Origin: Camellia lanceoleosa
Taxonomy: Eukaryota > Streptophyta > Magnoliopsida > Ericales > Theaceae
Direction of reading: 5' to 3'
NCBI GenBank assembly: GCA_025200525.1
Contig: CM045770.1
Location: 89,180,084 to 89,244,083 of the forward strand
DNA length: 64,000 nucleotides
Part shown: in pieces, positions 10,331 to 19,938 of the stretch
Numbering within the stretch: position 1 is the first letter of the stretch
How the letters are laid out: every line of letters begins with the position of its first letter
Program-made: the position numbers and the translations under genes
The notes under the pieces: generated by a model
The model's input: the letters and a program-made list of their open reading frames with translations, nothing else
Databases searched by the model: none
What the model was told of the DNA's origin: nothing

Positions 10331-11181
10331 GATCATGAAAATGTGTTTAATCGGTGTACGGACCGGTTACTCTAGTCGTTAGTCGACATTATGAAATGAT
10401 TACGAAATGATTATGGAAATGTTATGGAAAGGTTATAAAAAGATTAAGAACATGTTTTATGGAGTATGCCCTTACGTATATTTTATGGTTATGATGATGA
10501 TTATGATTTTGATTAACCTGCTTTATGGATCTATGGTTATGATGATGATTATGATTATGATTGACCTGCTTTTATGGATTATATGACATGGTTACGAGAT
10601 GGTTACGGAATGGTTATGAATAAGTTATGAAGATGTTATAAAAAGGTTTTATGCAATAAGTCGATATGATTGATGCTGACTGTTTATTGATTATGAAAAA
10701 TATATTATTATGGATGTATAATTAATGAAATGTTAAATTTCCGTTTTACTATAATGTTACCTGCTGAGCTTTAGCTCATTATTGTGTTTATGTGTTTATG
10801 TATTATAGGTGAATCTGTTGGGAGTCAAGCCTAAGCTGAGATTGCATCGAGCCTATCCAGATGTTTGAGTGCCTCCGAGTTGAGGCTAGGACTGAAGGGC
10901 CAGTAGTTAGTTTTGTCTCATTTGTATTAATGTCATGTGTCGATGCGTTTTATATTTAATATTTTGTAACATGTTACGTAAAGAATGTGGGTAGTTAACA
11001 TCATGTTGTTATGTAGATGTATGATCATATATATGCACAGCTCTTTGGACTATTAGTTTTCTTATTTTGCTTCCGCGAGCCCCGTTTATTTATGTTTTGT
11101 ATGGAAAGGCCTGTGGTAATCTAGGATTACCGGCCGGTCTCGTCACCGAACTTTTAGGGGCGGGTTCGGGGCGTGACAGAG

Positions 11182-11193
11182 TGGTATCAGAGC
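11182..11193 (+). other. primer binding site, tRNA-iMet
   Basis: TGGTATCAGAGC begins three bases after the 5' LTR. It is the standard sequence complementary to the 3' end of plant initiator methionine tRNA. It starts minus-strand cDNA synthesis in this class and fixes the element's orientation as plus. Confidence 0.95.
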
Positions 11194-11735
11194 ACGAGTT
11201 AATTTACCCACGCACGTGTCCATATGAGCTGTTAGGTGCATTAGGAAAGAAAAGAAATAGAGCATGGCATGATCATGAGACTATATGTGCATGTGTGAGA
11301 GTGTTTTTATGGATATGTGGAAACGAGAACTGTAAATGATGAGTCATGAGAGGAAGTACTATGTTGAAAAGAAGATGCTCTAGTTATGGATCAATGGATG
11401 ATACCAATGCAAGGAATGAAGATGAGTTCAAATCCATAATGGATAAAGGAAGAAGAATGGTATAGGTAAGCTCTTCGCTATATGAACATGATTATGTGAC
11501 TTTGATTGCTCGTGATTGAACACGTTACATGATATACTTAGAATGAATCATCCCCATAGAATGCTTTTCAAATGTGGACTTCATATTGATTAAGATGAAT
11601 TTCTTTTATGATGTTAATGATGACAATGATGCTTTGTGAATTCTTGAATGGTTCTGGAATAAATAAGAACATGTGATTAAGACTCTTGATTGAAATTCTA
11701 CCAGGATAAGAAAAGTTTGGAGGACCAAACTTCCT
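11194..11735 (+). other. non-coding interior of the non-autonomous element
   Basis: About 540 bp between primer site and purine tract, AT-rich, with many ATGs but no open frame resembling gag or pol. Presumably it keeps packaging signals. Short GATGAT/CATGAT words recur. Confidence 0.7.
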
Positions 11736-11748
11736 AAGGTGGGGAGAG
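11736..11748 (+). other. polypurine tract
   Basis: AAGGTGGGGAGAG abuts the TG of the 3' LTR. One T interrupts the purines. This is the expected plus-strand primer position. Confidence 0.88.
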
Positions 11749-14055
11749 TGTAATGACCCGGACCTGTATGACGTTATTGCCGGTAACTAATTATGTGATT
11801 AATTGAATTAATTGGGAATTATCTGTTTGATTGGGACAAATATCTGTTGAAATGACAACTTCGGATCAAATCGATGACCTTAATCTGATCGAAAATGAAA
11901 TTGAAAATACCAGTATGATAAGAATATTTAGAACCATTCGGCGATAAATTGAGGACCTAATTGATGCAGTGTGTAAAGCCTTGTTTGGCTTAGGAATTTG
12001 GCTTAATTGTTATAATGGATATATATGCTTATAAGATGAGTTTTGTTGACTCATTGACTCTAAAACCAAAGGGAAAGTGAGAGAGAGAAGTGAGAATTCG
12101 AGAGAGAGTTCGAGAGAAGAGAAAGGAAGGGAAAGAAGGAAGTTGAGCTTGAATCTTCTTCAATTAAGGGTTTAAGGTAAGGTCTTCTCTCTAAATACTT
12201 AAAGGAATGGATCATCTATGAATTATGGTAAATGAATGGAAAGAATGAAGAGGAAGTTATGAATATTGAGAAGTATTGTGTTGTGTATTTGATCTATGGA
12301 GCATCCATGAGTATCTTTAGCATATATCATGAAATTCATGTTTTAATCATAGTTTTCTTACATGTTCTTGGTTTAATCTCTTATTTGATCCATATGAGTT
12401 GTTTTTAGAGGGTTTTGAACCTTGTTTTCATGAAAATGGGAGCTGATTTTGGGAAAATGGAGGCCACGGTTTGACAGAAAATGTCCTGAGTTTTCTACCC
12501 GATTTTCGACATTTCGGCGTAGGTATGGGCGCCGAGCGGAGATTTTCAGATTCATTTTTCTCGCATTACCTTCCGCTCGGCGTGGGTTTTCCGCCGGCGT
12601 AGACTGCTTCCGAAAATGTTGAAAGTGTTTTATTGCATGATTTTCGCATCCTAATGGCATTTTGAGCATTCTTAAGTTATAATTAAGACTTGGTAATGAA
12701 GTTATGAGGATATGTGGACTTGTTGTGATGATGTTTTATGTTAAGGGATTATGTTATACTGTTGATATTTGCAGGTCAATACGTGAAGACCGTACGACCG
12801 GTTCTGGAAACCCACGGTAAGTAACATTTCTGTAAATGCTAGATTATTATGAAGGTAGGTTTTAATATGATATGGTTTCTGAAATGATATTACTGTAAGG
12901 ATATGTTGTTACGAACTATGTTTAAAAAGAAAAAGATTACATTATGATATAGATAGAAGAGTCATGGGGGCGAGAACATGCAGGCCCATGCCAAGAGTCA
13001 TGGGGGACGGCATGGAAGGACAAGCCCATGGCCAGGTTTAAAGAGTCCCAAGTCATGGGGGCGAGAACATGCAGGCCCATGCCAAGAGTCATGGGGGACG
13101 GCATGGAAGGACAAGCCCATGGCTAATAGATAGTTAGGTCATGGGAGCGACATGAACATGCAGGGCCATGAAGCGAAACATGGTAGAGCATGAAGATGAA
13201 GGCCCATGACCAGATTACGAGATCATGAAAATGTGTTTAATCGGTGTACGGACCGGTTACTCTAGTCGTTAGTCGACATTATGAAATGATTACGAAATGA
13301 TTATGGAAATGTTATGGAAAGGTTATAAAAAGATTAAGAACATGTTTTATGGAGTATGCCCTTACGTATATTTTATGGTTATGATGATGATTATGATTTT
13401 GATTAACTGTTTTATGGATCTATGGTTATGATGATGATTATGATTATGATTGACTGTTTTATGGATTATATGACATGGTTACGAGATGGTTGGAATGGTT
13501 ATGAATAAGTTATGAAGATGTTATAAAAAGGTTTTATGCAATAAGTCGATATGATTGATCTTGTTGTTTATTGATTATGAAAAATATATTATTATGGATG
13601 TATAATTAATGAAATGTTAAATTTCCGCTTTACTATAATGTTACTCTTGAGCTTTAGCTCATTATTGTGTTTATGTGTTTATGTATTATAGGTGAATCTG
13701 GGAGTCAAGCCTAGCCGAGATTGCATCGAGCCTATCCAGATGTTTGAGTGCCTCCGAAGTTGAGGCTAGGGCTGAAGGGCCGTAGTTAGTTTTGTCTCAT
13801 TTGTATTAATGTCATGTGTCGTCGTTTTATATTTAATATTTTGTAACATGTTACGTAAAGAATGTGGGTAGTTAACATCATGTTGTTATGTAGATGTATG
13901 ATCATATATATGCACAGCTCTTTGGACTATTAGTTTTCTTATTTTGCTTCCGCGAGCCCCGTTTATTTATGTTTTGTATGGAAAGGCCTGTGGTAATCTA
14001 GGATTACCGGCCGGTCTCGTCACCGAACTTTTAGGGGCGGGTTCGGGGCGTGACA
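11749..14055 (+). repeat. 3' LTR (2307 bp) of the non-autonomous element
   Basis: Collinear with the 5' LTR over its whole length. Long blocks are nearly identical (for example about 11990-12500 against 9100-9600). Differences are small indels and substitutions clustered at C/G-rich spots, such as ACCTGCTTTATGG against ACTGTTTTATGG, and GGCGCTCGAGCGG against GGCGCCGAGCGG. Putative splice donors at 12177 and 12817 and acceptors ending 12774 and 13691 mirror the 5' copy. Confidence 0.93.
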
Positions 14056-14060
14056 GGAAG
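14056..14060. repeat. target-site duplication GGAAG, right
   Basis: Matches 8847-8851 and directly follows the terminal CA of the 3' LTR. Confidence 0.93.
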
Positions 14061-14398
14061 GGTGTAAAAAGATGAGCATTATCTTTGTGATTCCTAGGAG
14101 GACTTTACTAAAGAGAATTGAAGTCCTACTAGGATTGTGCCAGGTTGAATCTATAAAAGCTCATGATAGACCTATGTACAGGTATCACAACTTTTACTCT
14201 AAGAAACACAAAGCTTTTTGTCTATTGTCTATTTGCTGACTTAGGCATCGGAGAGGTATCCGGCACAGACCCGCCGGCTAACTTACGTTTGTGCTTTCAG
14301 GAAGTAAAGCGACGACGTTTGGAGGAGTGCATCCTTGATCAACAGGATTATACGAGAAGATTATTTCGTGCTCATACAATGCTAAACACTTTTTGTGT
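14056..14398 (+). mobile_element. remainder of the Tat element's 3' LTR
   Basis: The sequence continues the element interrupted at 8852. It holds a TATA box (CTATAAAAGC at about 14151), a transcript-leader-like stretch, and GCTGACTTAGGCATCGGAG followed by TTTCAGGAAG, a layout I know from Tat LTRs (GACTTGAGCGTCGGAG...GCAGG). The right end is uncertain; CTAAACA near 14398 is one choice. No target duplication can be checked because the left end is outside. Confidence 0.55.
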
Positions 14399-15883
14399 TT
14401 TGAACTTTTCTGAAACAAATCATCCTAGGGCAGTTTCTTTTCATTTTCAGCTTTAGGCTTTTTCTATCAAGTTTTTCTCTCAATCTGTTAGTTTATACTA
14501 AAACCTTCCCCGTTAGCTTTTAGGAAATTTGATTCGGTATAACTTTTGTTCTTTGAGTTTTGGTTAATTCTAATGAGTTAAGCATGAAGCGGTGCATTTT
14601 TATACTTCTTCAGTAATTTATTTATGATTAAATTACACTAATTTTATTTTTTGCAGGATGGTGACTTACTAATTTTTTTATGTAAGGCTGACCCACAATA
14701 TTTATTTTTTATTTTTGTTATACTTAATTTATATTTAGTTTTGCACGAGTAAGAAACTAAATGCCACCGTATCTTGAGAAACTATCATTTCATCTTGGTG
14801 CGAGTGGAACTACCTATCTTGTCCCGTAACAAGAATTAAATGTACTTTTGTTTCTGTTTGGTAAACACGTGGGCGTTAAATCTTGTACTCATACCAATTT
14901 ACTTCTATACTAACTCGTTTTGTTTCTTGGCATCTCGAGTGCGTTCTGTTTGAGCACAATCGATCTTCCTTTGAGCACAATCGAGCTTCCTCATCAAGCT
15001 CTTCAAAATCATTTTTTAGCTAATAAACTTCAAAAAATCAACTCCATCAAACTTGTTTGCAGTTCGTCAAAATTTACAATGGCTACAGTAACTCATTACA
15101 ACAAGCGAGGTATTGTTCATCGCTACTTGTGTGTTACCGGAAGTTCGCCTGGAAGTCCGGCCGGTCAACCGGCCAAAGGCAATTTTTTTTTTTTTTAAAG
15201 AATTGTTTGGCTGGTAACTTATCAATTTGATAAAAAAAGAAAGACTAACAAACACAATAAGAAAATAATATTTAATAAGAATAAGTTATAATAGAGAGTT
15301 TGATGCAGTAGGTGCTGAAAGTTGACTAGCTAAAATACAAAAAATAACTTTAATTTGACTAAAAATTTGAAGAGATTGTTGTGAATGCTCTTAGTATTTT
15401 GATAATTTGACATTATGAGTTATTTTTCAACTTTACATTATTTAAGTTGATTTGACTATTTGTTGCTACTTTAATGTTGGAGGTATTAGATAGTTATAAA
15501 TTTATGATGGATGGTTTGGTTGACATTTTAATATATATGTATTTTTTATCCTTTGTAATTTTTTTTGAGTATTAAAATTTACTTAAAACATATTGAGACG
15601 AAAATATTTAGATTTTGTTTCACCCTTAAGATTTAGAGGATCAAATATTGGTTGGGATTTAATCATAATTTAATATTTAATTGTCTAAATTTTAGAGCGT
15701 GACACTAATTTTACATAATATGTTTCATATATACAACTACTAATTTATAACAAATTTCACATTTTTAACATTTTTCACACTATTTTTTATTTTGATATTT
15801 AATTAGAGATTAATATATATATATATATATATTAATTATAGCGGAGCAAAGTAATTTTGAAAGTAGATTATAATTTTTAGGGG
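14399..15883. other. intergenic, no gene seen
   Basis: AT-rich DNA without a credible coding frame. A pair of short direct repeats (TTGAGCACAATCGA) lies at 14951-14986. CCGGCCGGTCAACCGGCC at 15158-15175 is a small GC island. T-runs and an (AT)n tract occur near 15185 and 15812-15835. Confidence 0.5.
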
Positions 15884-16985
15884 CATTTACACATAAGTCC
15901 TAATTTATGAATTTATACTCCATTAAGTCATAATTAAGATTTTTTAGATCTTCAAGTCCTATTAAATTTTTAATAGTCGGAATTGCCCATCAAACAATGA
16001 TTGTTCATCATTTATGATTATCTATAAAAAAAATATGATGATTTGACATTTTGATTTTCAAAACTTTAAAATATCAATTTTCAAACTGAAAAAACTATAA
16101 AAAAAAAATTATGTGCCAAAAAAAAAAAAAACTAATCAGTGTATTTAGTTTCAGTTTTCTAAATTTAGTTTTCTGAAAATTGATTTTTTTTTGTTTTTCG
16201 TATTTTTTTTAGTGAATATTTTTAAAATGTTAAGTAATTTTTTTACTTTTTTAGATGCATCTTATTTAAATATATCTAAATAGTAAAATATTTGTGAAAA
16301 AAATTAATAAATATACAAAAATACGAAAAATATATTGAATTTTCATTTTTTTTTTGTATTTTTGGTATTAAGTAAATTTTTTAAGTTTTTTTTTCACAAA
16401 TATTATACTTTTAAGTGTATTTATGTTAGGTGCGTCTAAAAATTAAAAAAAGTTGCTTAAAATTTTAAAAAAATTCAGTGAAAATAAAAAAATACGGAAA
16501 CAAAGTGAAATTTTTGAAAAGTTAATTTTGAAAATTGAAAACAAACATAGTGAATGTTTTTTTTTTTTTTTTTTGTAAAAATTGAAAAACTATAGTTTTT
16601 TTTTTTGTGCAAAACTAAAAATTTTGTGTCTATAAAGGAGCATAATTATGGAACATTGATATGCAAAACTGAAAAAAAAAATTTAAAAATAAAAACTGAT
16701 AATATTCTCAGTTGTAAAATTGAAAGATTTGATAATGTTTTCGATTTTATTAGATAGTTAAATTAAACCAACAAATAGATGGACAAAAATGCTTAATTGC
16801 ATACTTTGTTTTTTTTTTTTTCCAACTAGTTAGTGAAACAGTTATTTAGAATATTAGTATTCAAAATTACTAATGTTTTTAGTTCTAAAAGTTAAAAAAA
16901 TTGATAATATCAATTTTACTAAATAGGACTTATTGACTTAAATTTTTTTAGATAAACTCCGAACTATCATAACATTTGTAAATAA
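15884..16985. mobile_element. AT-rich foldback (long inverted repeat) element
   Basis: The left arm (about 15889-16300) and right arm (about 16400-16985) are imperfect reverse complements. CGTATTTTTTTTAGTGAATA at about 16199 pairs with the stretch ending AAATACGG at about 16498. GTGTATTTAGTTTCAGTTTT pairs with AAAACAAACATAGTGAATG. AAGTCCTATT occurs near both ends in opposite orientation. No coding capacity. The ends and target duplication are not resolved; a Mutator-like or foldback MITE is most likely. Confidence 0.5.
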
Positions 16986-17057
16986 TATTTTCTATGATTA
17001 ACTCTCAATTTTAAAGTTTAAGTAAGTGGATGGAGTACGAATTAATATAGATTTGTA

Positions 17058-17716
17058 TAGGGCTGAGTAAGGAATCCGTGAAATCTGTAATCCGATCTAG
17101 TCCAGTCCAATACAGTAGGTTTGGATTGGTTTTTTGAATCTGTGGTTTGGTTCCGAATTGAAGAATTAAAAATCCGTAATCCACGGATTGGTTCCGGATT
17201 GAGTTCTGGATTGAAATCGATTCGGACCATATACAAATAATCTATATTTTTATTATATATTCTCTCATATAATATCTTCTTTTATTTCATATAAATCCTA
17301 AACTCAAACCTAAACCCGCATAATATCTTCTTTTATTACTTTTGTTTGTTAGTTTTTAGTTTTAATTTGTAATGGTCCGTATAATAATGGTGAAACCAAT
17401 TTTTTTATGGTTGTTTAAATTCTAGAGTAGTATGTCGCTATTATAGAAAGACAGGTTGCTATTGTGGAATTAATATAGCGCTATGTTTATATTTTTATGA
17501 AATTAAAGTGTTATATATATATATATATATATTTTGTTATTTAATTATGTGAATCCGTGGCCTTAAACCGATCCAATCCGTATTTAAATGGATTGGTTCG
17601 GATTAGTTCCATAATTTAAACAAATTGGATTGGTTCCAATTTTTCAAGAACAGTAAATAACGGATTGGTCTTAATTTTATCCCAATCCGATCCAATCCGG
17701 ACTATGCTCACTCCTA
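17058..17716. mobile_element. hAT-type MITE with 8-bp target duplication
   Basis: The ends TAGGGCTGAGTAAGG and (reverse complement of the right end) TAGGAGTGAGCATAG form short inverted repeats. GATTTGTA is duplicated at 17050-17057 and 17717-17724. The inner sequence is rich in GGATTGGTTCCGGATT-type repeats in both orientations, as in many hAT-related MITEs. An 8-bp duplication is diagnostic for hAT. The 659-bp element codes for nothing. Confidence 0.87.
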
Positions 17717-17724
17717 GATTTGTA

Positions 17725-18400
17725 TGATTTTAACAGATTAGACAATATTTTACATCTAAAAAACCATTATATGTTTTAAATTTTTTACTAAATAAATGAT
17801 CGAATATTTCGTATAAATATGGACCCTACACTTTTAGGAACTCAACATTTATTTAATAAAAAATTTGATAAATTACGCTTTGCACCCGCCTCTACTCTCC
17901 CCACACACAACGCTAGTTTCTCTCACTCTCTCTTCAAAATCAATGGATCTATTCATTGTGTGCAGCACACTGTGGCGATCGATCGATAGCTTCTCTCTCC
18001 ATTGCTTCAAGTAAGTAGTAAATTCATGTATTTGATTCGAAACTCTCTTTTATCTTGCTGATATATACTGATAAAGGTAATGTACTAGACGAAAAACAGT
18101 TTATCTTTCGGAAATGAGATAGAAATGTTTGATAGTTGAGTTGTTTTGGGTCCTGCACTTAAATTCAGCGAAATTATTAGGTTAGTATTATTAGCTCAAT
18201 TTTAAGTGTTGGTATGAAAGTGTTTGTGGTAGAGTAACATTAAGGTGGTAAAGATGTTTGACAATGATAATGCTGTTGTTCCTCTTTTGCTAATGGTATG
18301 AATTTGTGAACCAATTTCTCAGGACTTGGAAAGGAACCCTCTATATCCCATTAAGTGCTACCAATAGGTTCTAATAGTTGGACTTTATTATTGAAAATAA
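17725..18400 (+). other. intergenic with a possible orphan first exon
   Basis: At 17880-18010 a pyrimidine-rich leader (TTTCTCTCACTCTCTCTTC) precedes ATGGATCTATTCATT and, about 65 bases later, a good donor CTTCAAGTAAGTAG. This looks like a short first exon, but no matching downstream exons were found before the transposase pseudogene at about 19.3 kb. I see nothing else. Confidence 0.25.
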
Positions 18401-18859
18401 GTCATAGTGAAATCATTGCTAAAAATAATTTTTTGTGATGATTATTTTGCATATGTTGCTAAAAATTGACAATTAACAACTTTTTTTGTCATGATTTTTA
18501 TAAATTGTGGCTAAAACTTACAAGTAGTGACGTTTTCCTATGAAGAATTTTTTAAATTGTAGTTGAAAGTTGAAAATACGTGACTTTTTTGTGACGACTT
18601 TTTAAATTGTTGCTAAAATTTATAATTGGTGATATTTTTTGTGACAAAATTATCAAATTGTTGCTGCAAATTAACAATTAGTGATGTTTTTCTATGAACA
18701 ATTTTTTAAATTGTAGTTGAAAGTTGAAAATAAATGACTTTTTTTGTGACGATTTTTTAAACTGTTGCTAAAATTTATAATTAGTGATATTTTTTGTGAC
18801 AAAATTATCACATTGTCGCTACAAATTAACAATTAGTGACGTTTTTTTTTAGTAGTGTT
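18400..18859 (-). mobile_element. CACTA-like terminal fragment with 154-bp tandem repeat
   Basis: The right end is AGTAGTG preceded by a T run, that is CACTACTAAAAAA on the minus strand, a typical CACTA terminus. The adjoining sequence repeats TTTTTGTGACGATTTTT and TTGTTGCTAAAATT motifs in the manner of CACTA subterminal repeats. A 154-bp unit is duplicated (18538-18691 and from 18692). A matching left terminus was not found, so the copy is probably truncated. Flanks share CCAATAGG words in opposite orientation. Confidence 0.55.
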
Positions 18860-19334
18860 TGATGAAAAATTTCATTAATTATCATAGGACCTATTGGTCA
18901 ATAAGTCCACTTATTAGGACCTAGATGTAACTCTCTCTCAAATTAAATTCTCATTTCGGAAATGGTATTTTGCACCTCACATGTACCTTCATTGAAGTTT
19001 TTATGCGTATAGATTGTTGGGAAAAAGAGTTATATATTTTTTGGTTTGATGAGTAAAGGAGTCATGTAATTCTTCTTAGCCTACGAACAAATGTCTTTTT
19101 TTTTTCTTCTTTGATAACTCAGCATAACAAATGTCTTTTAACCATGAGAATATATTTTTATGTCTTGTTAGTCATGCCTTACTTGCATTTCTGGTGGTGG
19201 ACACCATATACACTCAATTGGTTCTTTTTTTCTAGTTGGCCAAATTTATGGCGTTAATTATTACTATTCATTTTCTTTTCGTTGTTTGTTAAATTATCTT
19301 CATCTCCTCAATTCCCAACTTTGTTGAATGGAAG
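18860..19334. other. intergenic, nothing recognised
   Basis: AT-rich, no coding frame, T-rich tracts near 19096. Confidence 0.4.
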
Positions 19335-19444
19335 CATATTATATGTTCTAAGGCAAAAGATAAGAAAGATAAGTGGTTGGTGATTGAACAATATGCTAAG
19401 ATTAGAGCAATTAACCCTATGCTTGATTTGACAGAAGAGATTAA

Positions 19445-19938
19445 GGGCTGGTTTGGCATGTTTGGAAAAAGTCAAAAAGTCACTATCCTATTTAAGTCAC
19501 ATCATCTCTCTAACACATCACTTCAAACCATAGTTGTTAAAATCGCGATCCGGATCGTAGGATCGTACGATCTTACGATCCTACTTTGCCAAAACGATCC
19601 AGATCGTTGTTATAACAGGATCGCAAGTAGGATCGTGTAGGATCGCATGGGATTGTGTAGGATCGTAGTTAGGATTGCCAGTAGGATCGTAGATTTTATG
19701 ATTTTTCACCTTATTTTTAATATGTATCATTTTAATTTTAATTTTTATCTTTTTTTTTAATAGAAAGTAGGATCTTACGATCCTCGATCCGATCCTACGA
19801 TCCGATCCACCAGACCCTCTCACCGATCCTACTTAGGATCCCGATTTTAACAACCTTGCTTCAAACCTAACCAAAACCCAACCCATATTTTATAAAAAGT
19901 CAAAAAGTACACTTATTTAGATCATCCCAAACAACCCC
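19445..19938. mobile_element. Tourist-like MITE inserted in the transposase pseudogene
   Basis: Ends GGGCTGGTTTGGCATG and (reverse complement) GGGTTGTTTGGGATGA are inverted repeats. AAAAAGTCAAAAAGT occurs in both arms. TAA flanks both sides (19442-19444, 19939-19941), the 3-bp duplication of PIF/Harbinger-type elements. It itself carries a second MITE at 19530-19858. A shorter relative is at 44871-45002. Confidence 0.8.
19530..19858. mobile_element. GATC-dense Mutator-like MITE nested in the Tourist-like MITE
   Basis: Inverted ends GTTGTTAAAATCGCGATCC (left, from 19533) and GTTGTTAAAATCGGGATCC (right, reverse complement). The 9-bp duplication CTTCAAACC at 19521-19529 and 19859-19867 points to Mutator-like transposition. 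The body repeats GTAGGATCGTA/TACGATCC words and holds about 20 GATC sites. No coding capacity. Confidence 0.85.

Larger units (their letters stand above)
8852..11178 (+). repeat. 5' LTR (2327 bp) of the non-autonomous element
   Basis: Starts TGTAATGACCCGGACC and ends GGGTTCGGGGCGTGACA; the two ends form an imperfect inverted repeat of about 16 bp. A TATA-like CTTATAAGATG lies at about 9139-9149, followed by a GA-rich leader (about 9180-9245). Putative splice donors follow at 9287 and 9935, with acceptors ending at 9893 and 10808. A CATG-dense tandem repeat lies at about 10077-10320 and a hairpin at about 11112-11136. No protein-coding frame of note. Confidence 0.93.
8852..14055 (+). mobile_element. 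complete non-autonomous LTR retrotransposon (large LTRs, 570-bp interior)
   Basis: Two direct repeats, 8852-11178 and 11749-14055, both start TGTAATGACCCGG and end GGGGCGTGACA. They enclose only 570 bp. A tRNA-iMet primer site follows the first LTR and a purine tract precedes the second. GGAAG is duplicated on both sides (8847-8851 and 14056-14060). The interior has no gag or pol, so mobilisation would need proteins in trans. Size and shape are LARD-like. TGTAA...TTACA-like ends with long LTRs and an iMet site recall the chromovirus Tekay/Del lineage, but with no coding region this is inference. It is inserted in the Tat element's 3' end. Confidence 0.95.

Noticed and set aside
14163..14456. 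Open frame of 97 codons
   Set aside because: It lies across the 3' LTR remainder of the Tat element and its leader; no protein likeness.
17880..18010. Leader, ATG and GTAAGT as the first exon of a gene
   Set aside because: No downstream exon with matching coding frame found; kept only as a low-confidence note.
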